Shown here one piece after another: positions 62,762-64,000 of a stretch of DNA of 64,000 bases. The translations under genes and the position numbers were made by a program. How positions within the stretch are numbered: position 1 is the first letter of the stretch; the number at the start of each line of letters is the position of its first letter. The DNA lies in contig CAWCZO010000003.1 of the NCBI GenBank assembly GCA_963800065.1, positions 1 through 64,000 on the forward strand, given 5' to 3'. Below the pieces are notes generated by a model. It made no database searches and was not told where the DNA came from. It saw only the letters and a program-made list of their open reading frames with translations. Source of the DNA: CAWJFJ01 sp963800065 (GTDB lineage Bacteria; Actinomycetota; Acidimicrobiia; Acidimicrobiales; UBA8190).

Positions 62762-64000
62762 ATGGGCGGGGATCCGATGCCAGGTCGGGCGCACACTCGG
62801 GGTCGGAGCGGGCCGCCACACGAAAGGACGAGCGTCGCGGCGGCCAAGGTACTCGCCGTCATCATCATCGCCTCGTTGACGGCGGTGGCGGGGATCTCCC
62901 CGGCGGTGGCCGGACCGGCGTCCGGTGCCGGCTCGGGACAGACCATCACGGTGGGGAGCCAGAAGCTGACGAAATGCCATTCGAACCCCGTTGCCTATTG
63001 CGGGAGGTTGGCGGTTCCCCTCGACTACAGCGATCCCGGCGGTCCCACCATCAAGGTCGCCTACCGCTGGTACCCGGCCATCTCCCCGCAGCACGGTGTG
63101 GCCGCTGGGACCGTGGTTCCCGTCGAGGGCGGACCGGGTTACGCGTCGATCCTGTCGGTGAGCGGGGGCTACCGGGTGATGTACGGGCCCCTCCTCGATC
63201 ATTGGAACATGCTGGTCGTCGACCTGCGTGGTACCGGTCTGTCGACGCCGCTTAACTGCCCCGCTCTGCAGGATTTCTCCGGCCAGGCCAGTGGCCCCGC
63301 CTTCAACGCCGTGGTCGCCGGGTGCGCCCAGAGCCTCAACCATCGATGGAAGAACCGCAACGGGACCTACGTGCACGCCTCCGACCTGTTCACCTCGGCC
63401 CCGGCGTCCAACGACGTCGCCGCCGTCATCAAGGCCTTGAAGGTTCACAAAGTCGACCTCTACGGCGACTCGTACGGGTCGTTCTTCGCCCAGGTCTTTG
63501 CCAGCCGGTACCCAGGGTTGATCCGTTCGGTCATCCTCGATTCGACCTACGAAACCCAGAATCTCGATCCCTGGTACCGGTCATCTATCGACAACATGCC
63601 CGCCGATTACGACGACGCCTGCAGCCGTAGCCCGGCGTGCGCCCAAGCGGCGTCGGGGCCGGCGTGGAATGACATCGAGGCCTTGACCGTGCGACTCCGG
63701 AATTCACCGGTGACCGGTTCCGTGCCCGGTCCCAACGGAGTCGTCGAGGAGGTCACCATGGGCGTGGTCGGACTCGTTGACCTGGTCAATGACGGCGCCG
63801 GCGACGTGGACATCTATCGGGACCTCGACGCCGCCGCTCGTGATTTGCTCACGTCCGGGGATCCGGCTCCCTTGCTTCGGCTCTACGCGGAGAGGACCGT
63901 CTTCCAGGAGAACTACTTCGATACTCCCGCCCAGGTCTATTCCGGCGAGCTCTACTTCGCCGCATCCTGTCTGGACTATCCGCAGCTGTTCGACATGGAC
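62762..64000 (+). CDS. Secreted alpha/beta hydrolase, TAP-type peptidase-like; 3'-truncated by the window
   Basis: The frame is open to the end of the window (413 residues visible). The signal peptide is long: a basic start (MGGDPMPGRAHTRGRSGPPH) then AAKVLAVIIIASLTAVAGIS and a cleavage-like AVAGPA. The hydrolase core shows KLTKCHSNPVAYCGRLAVPL, an oxyanion-loop motif VEGGPGYAS, LVVDLRGTGLS, and the nucleophile elbow LYGDSYGSFFAQVFA (Ser in GDSYG). This is the plan of tripeptidyl-aminopeptidase-like (SlpD/SlpE) exported hydrolases of actinobacteria. The cap and the C-terminal Asp-His of the triad are outside or near the end. ATG at 62762 or 62777. Confidence 0.85.
   Translation, partial: MGGDPMPGRAHTRGRSGPPHERTSVAAAKVLAVIIIASLTAVAGISPAVAGPASGAGSGQTITVGSQKLTKCHSNPVAYCGRLAVPLDYSDPGGPTIKVAYRWYPAISPQHGVAAGTVVPVEGGPGYASILSVSGGYRVMYGPLLDHWNMLVVDLRGTGLSTPLNCPALQDFSGQASGPAFNAVVAGCAQSLNHRWKNRNGTYVHASDLFTSAPASNDVAAVIKALKVHKVDLYGDSYGSFFAQVFASRYPGLIRSVILDSTYETQNLDPWYRSSIDNMPADYDDACSRSPACAQAASGPAWNDIEALTVRLRNSPVTGSVPGPNGVVEEVTMGVVGLVDLVNDGAGDVDIYRDLDAAARDLLTSGDPAPLLRLYAERTVFQENYFDTPAQVYSGELYFAASCLDYPQLFDMD

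Overview
The window is GC-rich DNA from a member of the Actinomycetota, most likely from the Acidimicrobiia or a neighbouring deep branch. Evidence for this is the chromosomal block fhaA-fhaB-pstP-pbpA-pknB (20.6-26.6 kb), a crgA-type cell-division gene beside a trpG/pabA glutaminase, a DevS/DevR-like two-component pair with DosR-like operators, frequent GTG starts and GTGA gene overlaps. The placement is inference from gene content; no rRNA or other phylogenetic marker is present.

Layout. 0-3.4 kb: the 3' part of a large secreted beta-helix protein. 3.4-15.2 kb: a mobile and decayed region. It holds transposase fragments, an intact rve-type insertion sequence, an AAA ATPase with a probable leaderless promoter, a dead tyrosine integrase, two broken pRiA4b ORF-3-like genes, a three-gene cargo (fatty-acid-hydroxylase-family protein, sphingosine-phosphate-lyase-like PLP enzyme, FGGY sugar kinase), a second IS481-like element, and an intact tRNA-Leu(CAG) whose 3' end is repeated in whole or part at about 8.57, 8.58, 13.79 and 13.82 kb. 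15.4-17.7 kb: a Fic AMPylase-type gene with a palindromic operator and a small secreted protein. 17.9-31.5 kb: GGDEF-EAL protein, the cell-wall Ser/Thr kinase cluster, trpG/pabA, crgA, a thiolase and a hotdog thioesterase around a TetR-like palindrome, a lone ABC ATPase and an EAL protein. 31.5-40.2 kb: a MocR regulator divergent from metE, a DoxX-like protein, a secreted exo-glucosaminidase-like GH2 enzyme, small unknown genes and a VOC protein. 40.2-51.2 kb: moxR-DUF58-transglutaminase operon, a winged-helix/membrane/extracellular fusion protein, a lipoprotein, a cytochrome P450 and two secreted proteins, one frameshifted. 51.3-54.4 kb: DevS/DevR-like pair and a DosR-box-rich intergenic region. 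54.5-64 kb: a frameshifted GlxA-type AraC regulator, three cyclic-di-GMP proteins, an XRE regulator and a partial secreted alpha/beta hydrolase.

How it fits together. Three themes recur: cell-envelope growth control (FHA proteins, PstP, PbpA, PknB, CrgA); cyclic-di-GMP signalling (five GGDEF, EAL or EAL-HDOD proteins); and accretion of mobile DNA against one tRNA-Leu gene. The most interesting items are the repeated tRNA-Leu 3' ends with a possible IS excision scar, the coupled PLP-lyase/FGGY-kinase cargo, the DosR-like boxes between a small helical protein and a membrane protein, the MocR-metE operator repeats, and the ToxR-like fusion at 44.5-46.6 kb. No CRISPR array, rRNA or plasmid origin was seen. 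Several genes carry single-base frameshifts, two of them in or beside short homopolymer runs, so raw-read confirmation matters.
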